Positions 45,082 to 53,399 of a DNA stretch of 64,000 bases are shown piece after piece. The stretch spans positions 62,001-126,000 of the forward strand of contig NZ_BEGX01000029.1 in the NCBI RefSeq assembly GCF_002583555.1, in the 5' to 3' direction. Below the pieces are notes generated by a model that was not told where the DNA came from, searched no databases, and saw only the letters and a list, made by a program, of their open reading frames with translations. Every line of letters starts with the position of its first letter. Position 1 is the first letter of the stretch. The stretch comes from Pseudonocardia sp. N23. Lineage in GTDB: Bacteria; Actinomycetota; Actinomycetes; Mycobacteriales; Pseudonocardiaceae. The translations under genes were made by a program, and so were the position numbers.

Positions 45082-45096
45082 TGGCACCCGGTGCCA
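45082..45096. promoter_or_regulatory. Palindromic operator candidate upstream of mftA
   Basis: TGGCACCCGGTGCCA, perfect seven-base arms around one base, in an otherwise AT-richer gap between mftA and the divergent gene at 45177. It could bind the TetR-type MftR or another regulator; no regulator gene lies next to it in this window. Confidence 0.5.
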
Positions 45097-45176
45097 ATGC
45101 AAGAGTCACCTCGACCCGGACCTGTCCGGACCCACCCGTTCGGAGGGGTCCGGAAGGGACCGTCCAGACTGGCGAC

Positions 45177-46310
45177 GTGAGTGCTCCGACGTTGCTGCAC
45201 CTGTGCACGCCGGCCGAGTGGCGGGCCGCGCTCGCCGACGGCGCGCTCGGGCTGTCGGGCGCGGCGGGCCGCTCGATGGCCGAGTCCGGGTTCGTCCATC
45301 TGTCGACGGCGGAGCAGGTCGCGCTGCCGGCGAACCGGCTGTTCAGGGGCCGTTCCGACCTCGTGCTGCTCGCGATCGACGCCGGCCGGATCGCCGATCT
45401 GCGGTGGGAGCCGGGCCTGCCCGGCGACCCCTCCGGCATGGTCTTCCCGCACGCCTACGGGCCGGTCCCGACCGGCGCGGTCGTCGCCGTGCTGCCCTAC
45501 CGGCCAGGTCCCGACGGTGTCTTCGACGTGCCCGGCAACCCGCCGTCGCGCGTCGACGCGGTCACCCGCCGCGACGTGATGGCCTACTCGGTGCTGCGTC
45601 GCCTCGCGACGACCGAGCATCCCGTCACCGGGGGCACCGCGGTGCTGACCGCAGCGGTGAGTGCGTCGCACCAGCACAACCAGCTGCTCATCGACGGTCC
45701 GGTCGGCGCGGCCCAGGTGATCTCCGACGCCGAGCACGTGCTCGGCGGCGCCGGCATCCCCCACCGGGCGGCCACGCTGCGGGGGGTCGACGCCGCCGCG
45801 ACCGCCGCCGAGCTGGCCCGGCACGGCTGGGAGATCGACCACCTCGTCTCGTTGGTGACGACCCCGTCCGGCGAGCCCCCGCGCCACCAGGTGCGCGCCG
45901 AGCGCGCCCTGCCGTCGGAGCTGCGGCCGTTCTGGGAGGCGTCCTGGCTGCGTGCGGCGCCGGGGCTGACCGAGGAGCAGCGTGCCCAGCTGTCGGACCG
46001 CCACGAGCTGGAGGACGGCACGGTCGACGTGCACGCCATGGCGATCCGCGAGCACGGGCTCGTCGTCGCGTGCTGCCTGCTCAAGATCGACGGATCGACC
46101 GCAGAGCTCGACGCCGTCGAGACCGCGCCCACCCCCCGCGGCCGCGGCCTGGGCGACGCCCTGCTCGCAGGTGCGCTGCGCCAGGCCCACCAGGCCGGCT
46201 GCGACCTCGTCTGGCTCGACGCCGACGCCGCCGACTGGCCCCGCGACTGGTACCGCCGCCGCGGGTTCGGCCAGGTCGGCGAGTCCTGGTTCTGCCGCCT
46301 GCGAGGCTGA
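45177..46310 (+). CDS. DUF952-GNAT two-domain protein
   Basis: 377 residues from GTG 45177. N-terminal DUF952 domain (about 1-105): LLHLCTPAEWRAAL, SGFVHLSTAEQVALPANRLF, MVFPHAYGPVP. A middle helical region follows, then a C-terminal GNAT acetyltransferase domain (about 245-377): TVDVHAMAIREHGLVVACCL, the acetyl-CoA loop TPRGRGLGDALLAGALRQA, and WYRRRGFGQVGESWFCRL. Divergent from mftA. Acceptor is unknown. Whether it has a link to mycofactocin is only a matter of position. Confidence 0.85.
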   Translation: MSAPTLLHLCTPAEWRAALADGALGLSGAAGRSMAESGFVHLSTAEQVALPANRLFRGRSDLVLLAIDAGRIADLRWEPGLPGDPSGMVFPHAYGPVPTGAVVAVLPYRPGPDGVFDVPGNPPSRVDAVTRRDVMAYSVLRRLATTEHPVTGGTAVLTAAVSASHQHNQLLIDGPVGAAQVISDAEHVLGGAGIPHRAATLRGVDAAATAAELARHGWEIDHLVSLVTTPSGEPPRHQVRAERALPSELRPFWEASWLRAAPGLTEEQRAQLSDRHELEDGTVDVHAMAIREHGLVVACCLLKIDGSTAELDAVETAPTPRGRGLGDALLAGALRQAHQAGCDLVWLDADAADWPRDWYRRRGFGQVGESWFCRLRG

Positions 46311-46470
46311 TCCGCAGGTCGGCAGGGCCGCCGCCGCGACGGGGTGAGCTGACCCGCACCTGTACGACCGGGCAGTCCTGGCCGGGTGGGCCGAACGGTT
46401 TCCCTGGGACCCACGCCACACCGGCCCTAGCGTCGGCGGCGACCACCCACCTGCACCAGAAAGGGCTGCC

Positions 46471-47763
46471 ATGCAGGTCGACGAGCTGTTGAAGCCGTTC
46501 CCCATCAAGGAGTTCCACCCGTTCCCGAAGGCTCTGCTCGGGCCGGGCGCGCACGAGATGATCGGGCCGGAGGCCCTCAAACTGGGCTTCAGGAAGACGC
46601 TCGTGATGACCTCGGGTCTGCGCGGGACCGACATCGTGCACAAGATCGTCGAGTCGATGAAGTACCACGGTCTCGAGGTCGTCCTGTACGACCAGGTCGA
46701 GTCGAACCCCAAGGACTACAACGTCATGGACGCTGTGGGCCTCTACCAGCAGAACAACTGCGACTCGTTCGTCTCCATCGGCGGCGGCTCCAGCCACGAC
46801 GCCTGCAAGGGCGCGCGCATCTCGGTCGCGCACGACGGTCGCAATGTCAACGAGTTCGAGGGTTTCAACAAGTCCGAGAACCCGCAGAACCCGCCGCACA
46901 TCGCGGTCTCCACCACTGCCGGTACCGGCTCGGAGACCTCCTGGGCCTACGTCATCACCGACACGACGACGGACCCGGACAACCCCCACAAGTACGTCGC
47001 GTTCGACGACGCCTCGGTCACCACCCTGGCGATCGACGACCCGGTGCTCTACTACGACTGCCCGATCGACTACACGGCGCAGTGCGGGTTCGACGTGCTC
47101 GCGCACGCCTCCGAGCCGTACGTGTCGCGGCTGAACTTCGAGCCGTCGCTGGGCAACGCCCTGCACGCCATCAAGCTCACCGCGCGGAGCCTGCGCCAGG
47201 CCGTGTGGAACGGGCAGGACCTGGCCGGCCGCGAGGGCATGATGTACGCGCAGTACATCGCGGCGCAGGCGTTCAACTCCGGTGGTCTGGGCATCATCCA
47301 CTCGATCAGCCACGCGGTGTCGGCGTTCTACGACACCCACCACGGCCTGAACAACGCGATCGCGCTGCCGCGGGTGTGGGCGTTCAACATGCCGGTCTGC
47401 TACGAGCGGTTCGCCGACATCGCCGAGGCGATGGGCATCGACACCCACGGAATGACCAAGCCGCAGGCCGCCGACGCCGCGCTCGCCGCGTCGATCCGGC
47501 TGCTGCGCGACGTGGGCATCCCGGAGCGCTTCGTCGACGTCACCGCCGACTCGTACTCGAAGAACCGCCTGGGCACCGGCCCGACGAAGTTCTACGAGAA
47601 CGCGCCGACGATCGTCGGTGACGCCAACGACGTCGACCGGATCACCAACCACGTCCTCGGTGACGCCTGCACCCCCGGCAACCCCAAGGAGTGCACCTTC
47701 GAGACGGTGCGTCCGGTCGTCGACCACTGCATCAACGGCGACCTGGACGACCTGCTCAGCTGA
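46471..47763 (+). CDS. mno: NDMA-dependent (mycofactocin-associated) methanol dehydrogenase, nicotinoprotein
   Basis: 430 residues, iron-containing (group III) alcohol dehydrogenase. Start MQVDELLKPFPIKEFHPFPK is characteristic of methanol:NDMA oxidoreductase (MNO/MDO) from Amycolatopsis, Rhodococcus and mycobacteria. Nucleotide site SIGGGSSHDACKG. Metal-binding area QCGFDVLAHASEPYVS and IHSISHAVSAFYDTHHGLNN. These enzymes hold NADH tightly and depend on mycofactocin for re-oxidation in vivo. They oxidise methanol and other short alcohols. Ribosome site AGAAAGGG upstream. Confidence 0.95.
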   Translation: MQVDELLKPFPIKEFHPFPKALLGPGAHEMIGPEALKLGFRKTLVMTSGLRGTDIVHKIVESMKYHGLEVVLYDQVESNPKDYNVMDAVGLYQQNNCDSFVSIGGGSSHDACKGARISVAHDGRNVNEFEGFNKSENPQNPPHIAVSTTAGTGSETSWAYVITDTTTDPDNPHKYVAFDDASVTTLAIDDPVLYYDCPIDYTAQCGFDVLAHASEPYVSRLNFEPSLGNALHAIKLTARSLRQAVWNGQDLAGREGMMYAQYIAAQAFNSGGLGIIHSISHAVSAFYDTHHGLNNAIALPRVWAFNMPVCYERFADIAEAMGIDTHGMTKPQAADAALAASIRLLRDVGIPERFVDVTADSYSKNRLGTGPTKFYENAPTIVGDANDVDRITNHVLGDACTPGNPKECTFETVRPVVDHCINGDLDDLLS

Positions 47764-47767
47764 CCCT

Positions 47768-47807
47768 GTGAGTGGCGATGGTCGACATGGCGACCATCGC
47801 CACTCAC
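47768..47807. repeat. 40-base palindrome, family A copy 4
   Basis: Perfect 18-base arms (left GTGAGTGGCGATGGTCGA or GC-type, loop about CATG) four bases after the methanol dehydrogenase stop. The next gene, MoxR, reads the same way, so here it could act as an attenuator or mRNA 3' end stabiliser. Confidence 0.85.
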
Positions 47808-47921
47808 GACCTCTTCCCGACGGGCCCGCCACGCGATTCCGGCGCATGCTGGGACGTGATGGGCCCGCCCGGGCCACCTGCCGCGGCTCGCCGGAGAGCC
47901 GCGCGGAAGGAGTACCCGGCC

Positions 47922-49100
47922 GTGAGCAGCGTGTCCGACGAGACCCAGCTCGACCCCGCCCCCGCGTTCGACTCCGTCGACGACGTCATCGACGCCCTGC
48001 GCGAGCAGGGCTACATCGCCGACACCCGGCTCGCCACGACCGTGTTCCTGCTGACCCGGCTCGACAAGCCGCTGCTGCTGGAGGGACCCGCGGGCGTCGG
48101 CAAGACCGAGCTGGCCAAGGTCCTCGCGCTCGCGACGGGCCGGCGGCTGCTGCGGCTGCAGTGCTACGAGGGCCAGGACGAGACCAAGGCCCTCTACGAG
48201 TGGGACTACGGCAAGCAGCTGATGTATACGCAGATCCTGCGGGAGAAGATCGGGCAGGTCGTCGAGGACGCCCCCGACCTCACCACCGCGGTCGAGCGGA
48301 TCGGGGAGAACGAGAGCGTCTTCTTCTCCGAGCGGTTCCTCGCCCCGCGCCCGCTGCTGGAGGCGATCCGCTCCGAGCAGCCCGTCGTGCTGCTGATCGA
48401 CGAGGTCGACCGCGCCGACGAGGCATTGGAGGCAGTCCTGCTGGAGACGCTGGGCGAGTTCCAGATCTCGGTGCCGGAGATCGGCACGTTCGTCGCGAAA
48501 CAGCGCCCGTACGTGCTGCTGACCTCGAACAACACCCGCGACCTGGCCGCCGCGCTCAAGCGTCGCTGCCTGCACATGTTCCTCGACTACCCGGCCGCCG
48601 AGCGCGAGCTGGAGATCGTCCGCTCCAAGAAGACCGGGCTTTCCGACGCGCTGGCCGAGGAGCTGGTCGGGGTCGTGCGCGGGCTGCGCGAGCTGGAGCT
48701 GCGCAAGGCGCCCAGCATCTCCGAGACGATCGACTGGGCCCGTACGCTCGCGGTGCTCGGCGTCGAGGAGCTCAACTCCCAGATCCTGTCGGACACGGTG
48801 TCGGTCGTCGTCAAGTACGACAAGGACGTCACCAAGGCGCTCGGTGCGCTGCCGCGGCTGGTCGACCCGAACGCGGAGATCTCCGATGAGCACGGGCACG
48901 GGCACGGGCACGGGCACGGGCACGAGCCGGACGGTGACGTCGACGGCCGGGCGAAGCGTGCCGGGAAGGACACCGCCGGCAGGCACGGCAGCGTCTACGG
49001 CGGCACCCCCGGTGCCGCGCAGCAGACGCCGACGCCGGTCCGCGCGGTGACCCCCGGCCAGGGGGAGAGGTCGTTCGGTCGTCGCAAGCGGCCGTTCTGA
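47922..49100 (+). CDS. MoxR-family AAA+ ATPase with His-rich C-terminus
   Basis: 392 residues from GTG 47922 with GGAAGGAG upstream. Walker A LLLEGPAGVGKTE (about 51-63), Walker B VVLLIDEVDRAD, sensor 1 LLTSNNTRDLAAALKRRC. After the ATPase, residues 325-340 read DEHGHGHGHGHGHEPD, followed by a basic tail. MoxR proteins with VWA partners act as maturation chaperones, often for metal enzymes. Follows the methanol dehydrogenase gene and is coupled to the VWA gene by a one-base overlap. Confidence 0.92.
   Translation: MSSVSDETQLDPAPAFDSVDDVIDALREQGYIADTRLATTVFLLTRLDKPLLLEGPAGVGKTELAKVLALATGRRLLRLQCYEGQDETKALYEWDYGKQLMYTQILREKIGQVVEDAPDLTTAVERIGENESVFFSERFLAPRPLLEAIRSEQPVVLLIDEVDRADEALEAVLLETLGEFQISVPEIGTFVAKQRPYVLLTSNNTRDLAAALKRRCLHMFLDYPAAERELEIVRSKKTGLSDALAEELVGVVRGLRELELRKAPSISETIDWARTLAVLGVEELNSQILSDTVSVVVKYDKDVTKALGALPRLVDPNAEISDEHGHGHGHGHGHEPDGDVDGRAKRAGKDTAGRHGSVYGGTPGAAQQTPTPVRAVTPGQGERSFGRRKRPF
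48892..48925 (+). repeat. Hexamer tandem repeat coding His-Gly
   Basis: About five to six units of CACGGG encode alternating His-Gly in the MoxR tail. A shorter version (CACGGGCACGGGCACGG, near 49340-49360) encodes HGHGHGHG in the neighbouring VWA protein. Confidence 0.8.
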
Positions 49101-50647
49101 TGGAAGCCGCGATCCACCGGTTCGTCCGGCTGCTGCGGATCCGGGGTGTGCGCATCTCGGTCTCCGAGGCGCTCGACGCCATGCGCTGCGCCGCGCAGCC
49201 CGGCATCCTCGCCGACCGCGAGGTCCTGCGGGAGGCGCTGCGTGTCTCGCTGGTCAAGGACCGTCGCGACGACGAGGTGTTCGACGCGGTCTTCTCCGCC
49301 TACTTCGCGCTGGTGGAGGTGGGCGAGGAGGAGCAGGGCCACGGTCACGGGCACGGGCACGGCGACCTCTCCGACGACGGCACCCTCGACGACTTCACCC
49401 TGTCCGAGGATCCGAGCCGGACCCCGCAGCAGGGCCACAGCCACGGCAAGCCCGTCGACATCCGGGACTACTTCGACCCCGACGACCTCGCTCAGCAGTA
49501 CAACCTGCACCAGGAGGCCAACAAGATCGACCTGGCCGCGATGACCGACGAGATCGTGTTCTCGAGGGACGACGCTGCCAACCAGGCCCTCACGGAGGGC
49601 AACCGCGTCCAGATCGAGACCGACCGGCTCTCCGGCGCGGGCCTGCCCGGCGACATCTCGCAGGCCACCGGCACCAAGGTCGACGCCGACCTCTCCGTCG
49701 CGCAGCAGCAGGCCCTGCTGGGCTGGCTCTCGGCCACCGAGGAGGAGATCGAGGCAGAGAAGGGCAACGAGGACGACGCCGCGGCCTTGCGACGCAGGCT
49801 CGCCGGCGTCCTGGCCAACCTGCCCGAGGCGATCAAGAAGCACCTGGAGCAGCTGCTCGAGCTGGAGCAGCGGATCGTCGACGGCGGGCACGAGGACGCG
49901 GTGCGGGCCGCCGAGGTGGACCGGGCGTCGGAGACCGAGCGGATGCAGCTGGAGGACTCCCTGCGCCGCCTGGCCAAGACCCTGCACGGCGCCCTCACGC
50001 ACCGCCGCCGGGTCGCGGCGCAGGGCCGGGTCGACTCGGGCCGGACCATGCGCCGCAACATGCGCTACGACGGCATCCCCTTCAACCCGGTGACGGTCAA
50101 GCGGGCGGAGGACAAGCCGCGGCTGGTGGTACTGGCCGACGTCTCCCTGTCGGTGCGCGCCACCGCCCGGTTCACCCTGCACCTGGTGCACGGGCTGCAG
50201 GACCTGTTCGGGCAGGTCCGCTCGTTCGCCTTCGTCTCCGACCTCGTCGAGATCACCGACCTTTTCGCCGACCACCCCGTCGAGCAGGCCCTCGGCTTCG
50301 TCTTCGGCGGCGACGTCCTCGACGTCGACGCGAACTCCCACTACGGGCTGGCGTTCGGGCAGTTCATGGAGGACCACTCGTCGGCGGTCAACCGGCGCTC
50401 GACGGTGCTGATCCTGGGCGACGGCCGGGGCAACGGGAACGACCCGAACATGGAGGCGTTCGTCGAGATCACCCGCCGCGCCCGGGAGACGATCTGGCTG
50501 ACCCCCGAGCCCCGCTACTCCTGGGGCCTGGGCCGCTGCGACCTGCCCGCCTACGCCGAGCACTGCGACCGCGTCCGGGTCGTGCGCGACCTGACCGGCC
50601 TGGAGACGACCGCCCACGAGATGGCCGGCGAGCTCATAGGCCGCTGA
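49100..50647 (+). CDS. VWA domain protein (CoxE/MoxR partner) with His-rich insert
   Basis: 515 residues. Start overlaps the MoxR stop as TGATG. N-terminal helical region (LRIRGVRISVSEALDAMRC), then a His-rich acidic segment EQGHGHGHGHGDLSDD (about 75-90) and QGHSHGKPVD. The C-terminal VWA domain (about 340-515) has the MIDAS-type DVSLSVRAT. Works with MoxR ATPases in enzyme assembly; the pair after an NDMA-type methanol dehydrogenase suggests activation of that enzyme. Poly-His clusters in both partners suggest metal handling. Confidence 0.9.
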   Translation: MEAAIHRFVRLLRIRGVRISVSEALDAMRCAAQPGILADREVLREALRVSLVKDRRDDEVFDAVFSAYFALVEVGEEEQGHGHGHGHGDLSDDGTLDDFTLSEDPSRTPQQGHSHGKPVDIRDYFDPDDLAQQYNLHQEANKIDLAAMTDEIVFSRDDAANQALTEGNRVQIETDRLSGAGLPGDISQATGTKVDADLSVAQQQALLGWLSATEEEIEAEKGNEDDAAALRRRLAGVLANLPEAIKKHLEQLLELEQRIVDGGHEDAVRAAEVDRASETERMQLEDSLRRLAKTLHGALTHRRRVAAQGRVDSGRTMRRNMRYDGIPFNPVTVKRAEDKPRLVVLADVSLSVRATARFTLHLVHGLQDLFGQVRSFAFVSDLVEITDLFADHPVEQALGFVFGGDVLDVDANSHYGLAFGQFMEDHSSAVNRRSTVLILGDGRGNGNDPNMEAFVEITRRARETIWLTPEPRYSWGLGRCDLPAYAEHCDRVRVVRDLTGLETTAHEMAGELIGR

Positions 50648-50655
50648 CACAGCTC

Positions 50656-50695
50656 GTGGGTGGCGATGGTCGCTGTGGCGACTGTCGCCACTCAC
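50656..50695. repeat. 40-base palindrome, family A copy 5
   Basis: 18-base arms (left GTGGGTGGCGATGGTCGC, loop TGTG) with two mismatches, nine bases after the VWA stop. It separates the methanol dehydrogenase/VWA group from the RiPP operon. Confidence 0.85.
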
Positions 50696-50763
50696 AGTGG
50701 CGCGGGCCACACACTCGGGCGGCCTCTTTCGTTCGCCCGCGGCGGGCCGTACCGTCTGCGCTA

Positions 50764-50782
50764 CATGGAAATGGTTTCCATG
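50764..50782. promoter_or_regulatory. Zur-box-like palindrome upstream of the RiPP precursor
   Basis: Perfect palindrome CATGGAAA-TGG-TTTCCATG, ending 20 bases before the precursor ATG. The core TGGAAATGGTTTCCA matches the actinobacterial Zur-type consensus (TGAAAATGATTTTCA, from memory) at 12 of 15 positions. It overlaps the expected transcription start region. Zur identity is inference; another Fur-family regulator is possible. Confidence 0.6.
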
Positions 50783-50802
50783 TTCGTAAATGGAGGTTGC
50801 AC

Positions 50803-50991
50803 ATGGAGAACGTCACGTTCGACGACGTCACCGAGCTGCCCGCGCTGTCGGCGCTGCAGGGCCCGACGACCAACGCGCTCGTGCACAACCCGTTCTCGTT
50901 CGACGAGGTCGCCGAGCTCCCGGCCCTGTCGGCGCTCCAGGGCCCGACGACCAACGCCCTGGTGCACAACCCCTTCTCGTTCTCCGGCTGA
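50803..50991 (+). CDS. RiPP precursor peptide with duplicated 27-residue unit
   Basis: 62 residues. After MENVT come two units of 27 residues (6-32 and 33-59), 25 of 27 identical: each has an acidic start FDDVTELPALSALQG or FDEVAELPALSALQG and then PTTNALVHNPFS. The peptide ends FSG. Strong ribosome site GGAGG six bases before the ATG. No Cys; candidate modification sites are Ser and Thr. Each unit looks like a short recognition part plus a core part, so both the leader-like and core-like parts are duplicated. It is followed by an E1-like protein and two YcaO genes. No known RiPP class recognised. Confidence 0.82.
   Translation: MENVTFDDVTELPALSALQGPTTNALVHNPFSFDEVAELPALSALQGPTTNALVHNPFSFSG
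50818..50979 (+). repeat. Two 81-base tandem units in the precursor gene
   Basis: Units at 50818-50898 and 50899-50979 encode the same peptide except two residues (Asp/Glu, Thr/Ala). Synonymous differences are scattered (for example CTGCAG versus CTCCAG), so the duplication is old enough to have drifted while the protein stayed fixed, which indicates selection on both copies. Confidence 0.85.
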
Positions 50992-51063
50992 TCACCGACT
51001 GAACGTGCCCGCCCTGGCGCCCGTCCCGCGGGCGCCAGGGCCCGCGTCTTCCCGGAGGACCTC

Positions 51064-51840
51064 GTGACCCCCCTACGCCCCGGCCATCACCTGTACCCCG
51101 CACCCGACGGCTGGCGCTGTGCCCTGCCGGGCGACCGCTACGTCCGCATCGGCGGCCCCGACGAGGCGTTGCGTGCCTTCCAGCCGACTGCCCACGGGCA
51201 CACCGGCTCCGCGACCGCCGACGTCGGCGCGCTGCGCGACGCGTTCGCCGCCCACGACCTGCTGGCCGAGCCCGTCGCCACCGGACCGGCGCCGCGCGTC
51301 CTGATCACCGGTGACGGGCCGGTGGCCGACGCACTCGCCGCCGTCCTCTCCGGCTGGACACCCCGGCGGGCCGGCCGGGCCGACGCCCTCCGGGACCTCG
51401 ACGTGCTCGTCGACTGCGCGGGCTGGCTGCCCGACGCCCGCTGGCAGGCCCTCGACGCCGCCTGTGCCGCGGCGGACGTCGCCTGGCACCGCTGCCACGC
51501 CGAGGGCACGTCGTTGCTGACCGGACCGCTGACCGTGCCCGGCCGCTCACCCGGCTGGACCGACCTGCGCGGGCGCCGCCTGGCCGCCAGCGGTGTCGCC
51601 GACGAGCTCGTCCACCACTGGGCCTGGCTCGACTCGGGCACCGGCACCCCGCCCGTACCCGACCACGGGCCGGGCATCGCGGCCGTCGTCGCCGGGCTGC
51701 TCGCCGACGAGATCGCGACTTGGTGGCGCACCGGCGTCGCCGGCCCGGTCGGGTACCAGACCGAGGTGTCGACGAACCCGTTGCGCGTGACCCGCCACCC
51801 GGTCCTCACCCTGCCGACCCTCGCGGCGGCGACGCCGTGA
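51064..51840 (+). CDS. TOMM-type E1-like / leader-binding partner of YcaO
   Basis: 258 residues from GTG 51064 with GGAGGA upstream. The N-terminus (LYPAPDGWRCALPGDRYVRI) resembles the RRE-type winged helix of TOMM cyclodehydratase partner proteins. A Rossmann-like part follows (RVLITGDGPVADALAAVLSG) and the chain ends in a region typical of ThiF-like/ocin-ThiF proteins (FxTEVSTNPLRVTRHPVLTL-like, here VGYQTEVSTNPLRVTRHPVL). No zinc Cys ligands. It should bind the precursor and deliver it to YcaO. Stop overlaps the next gene as GTGA. Confidence 0.8.
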   Translation: MTPLRPGHHLYPAPDGWRCALPGDRYVRIGGPDEALRAFQPTAHGHTGSATADVGALRDAFAAHDLLAEPVATGPAPRVLITGDGPVADALAAVLSGWTPRRAGRADALRDLDVLVDCAGWLPDARWQALDAACAAADVAWHRCHAEGTSLLTGPLTVPGRSPGWTDLRGRRLAASGVADELVHHWAWLDSGTGTPPVPDHGPGIAAVVAGLLADEIATWWRTGVAGPVGYQTEVSTNPLRVTRHPVLTLPTLAAATP

Positions 51841-53399
51841 CCGGCCTCCTGTCGGACCTGACGACCTGGGCGAACCTGCCCGTCGCCGCGGCCGACGGCA
51901 CCGAGCTGGTCCTCGACGCTCACGTCCCGCCCGCGACGCAGTGGCCGGTACCCGTCGTCGTCACGCGCACGCCCTACGGCCGGTCCACGCATCTCGCCGA
52001 GGGCCGCAGCTGGCGGTCGCGCGGGTTCGGGTTCGTGGTGCAGGACGTCCGCGGCCGCTACGACTCCGCGGGCATCTGGACGCCCTACCGCAACGAGCGG
52101 GCCGACGGTGCCGCCCTGCTCGACTGGGTGCTCGACCAGCCGTGGTGCGACGGGAGGATCGCCGTCCTGGGCGGTTCCTACGCCGGGTACACGGCGTGGA
52201 CGATGGCCGCGGAGCGCCCTGTCGCGGCCCTGCTCAGCCTCGGGCCGTCGATGGGCCTGCACCGCACCAAGTTCGAGCCCAGCGGCATCCTGCGCCTCGC
52301 CGAGCACGCGGGCTGGTGGCTCGACCGTGCCGACGCCCGGACCAGCCGCGACGGCCTGCGCCGGCTCGTGTTCGCCGAGCACCCCGACCTGCTGGCGCAC
52401 CTGCCGGTCTCGGGGATCGCCGACCTGCTCGGCGCCCGGCTCCCGCACTGGACCGACACGCTGGCCATGCACCCGTCCGACACCCCGGCCGAGGCCGTCA
52501 CCGACGCCGAGGTCCGGGGGCTCGCGGCGCCGTCGCTGCACGTCGGCGGTTGGTACGACCTGCTGGTCTACGAGGTGCTCGACCTGCACGCGCGCAGCGG
52601 GTCCGCCGTGTCCCCACGACCGCGGCGCGACCTCGTCGTCGGGCCGTGGGGCCACGACCTCGGGATGGACGGGACGACCACCGTCGGTGCCCGCGAGCAC
52701 GGCGTGACGGCGAGGCTCCCGCTCGGGACGCTGTTCGTCGAGTGGCTGCGCGCCGCCCTCGACGATCCCACCGCTCCCGGGAACGCACGCGTCTTCGTGC
52801 CCGGCGCCGACCGCTGGGAGACGACGCCGACGTGGCCCGCACCCATCCCGACGCGGACCTGGCGCCCGGGTGCCGACGGCACGCTGGACGACGCCGCGGC
52901 GCCGCACGGGGGCGTCACCTTCGCCCACGACCCCGCCGATCCGTTCCCGTCGACGTTGCCCGCGGCCGACCGCGCCCCGCTGCTCGCCCGCCGCGACGCC
53001 GCCCGGTTCGCCACCGGGCCGCTGCGGGCGCCGCTGCGCGTCGACGGCGCCGGGCACGCCGACCTCGAGGTGTCCACCACGGCGGAGGGCGCGGACTGGG
53101 TCGTGCGCCTGCTGGAGCACCGGCCCGACGGACGGCTGCTGGAGGTCACCCGCGGCACGGCCGTCACCGCAGGCGGTGGGCCGCACCGGATCCGGGTGCC
53201 CCTCGGCGCGTGCGCGTCCGTCGTCGACACGGGGTCTCGGCTCGTGCTGGAGGTCACCGGGTCGGACTTCCCGTTCCTCGCCCGCAACCTCGGCACCGGC
53301 GAGGACCGCCACCACGGCACCCGGCTACGCGCCGGCGCACAGACCGTCCACACCGGAACGTCGGTGCTCGCGCTCCCGATCGGGGACCACCGTGGCTGA
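51837..53399 (+). CDS. CocE/NonD (S15-like) alpha/beta hydrolase in the RiPP operon
   Basis: 520 residues from GTG 51837. X-Pro dipeptidyl-peptidase-type fold: VVTRTPYGRS, DVRGRYDSAGIW, nucleophile Ser in VLGGSYAGYTAW, Asp in VGGWYDLLVYE, and His in GPWGHDLGMDG. C-terminal jelly-roll domain (about 370-520). No signal peptide, so cytoplasmic. Family members include X-Pro dipeptidyl peptidases and cocaine esterase. Precursor units carry Pro at LP, GP and NP, so trimming of the peptide is a reasonable guess. Overlaps the YcaO gene by eight bases. Confidence 0.85.
   Translation: MTGLLSDLTTWANLPVAAADGTELVLDAHVPPATQWPVPVVVTRTPYGRSTHLAEGRSWRSRGFGFVVQDVRGRYDSAGIWTPYRNERADGAALLDWVLDQPWCDGRIAVLGGSYAGYTAWTMAAERPVAALLSLGPSMGLHRTKFEPSGILRLAEHAGWWLDRADARTSRDGLRRLVFAEHPDLLAHLPVSGIADLLGARLPHWTDTLAMHPSDTPAEAVTDAEVRGLAAPSLHVGGWYDLLVYEVLDLHARSGSAVSPRPRRDLVVGPWGHDLGMDGTTTVGAREHGVTARLPLGTLFVEWLRAALDDPTAPGNARVFVPGADRWETTPTWPAPIPTRTWRPGADGTLDDAAAPHGGVTFAHDPADPFPSTLPAADRAPLLARRDAARFATGPLRAPLRVDGAGHADLEVSTTAEGADWVVRLLEHRPDGRLLEVTRGTAVTAGGGPHRIRVPLGACASVVDTGSRLVLEVTGSDFPFLARNLGTGEDRHHGTRLRAGAQTVHTGTSVLALPIGDHRG

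Noticed and set aside
45177-46310. Divergent gene considered as the regulator MftR
   Set aside because: It has DUF952 and GNAT features and no TetR-type helix-turn-helix.
50764-50782. Palindrome considered as a transcription terminator
   Set aside because: It has short eight-base arms, lies just before a strong ribosome site and start codon, and shares its pattern with the site over the importer promoter, so an operator is more likely.
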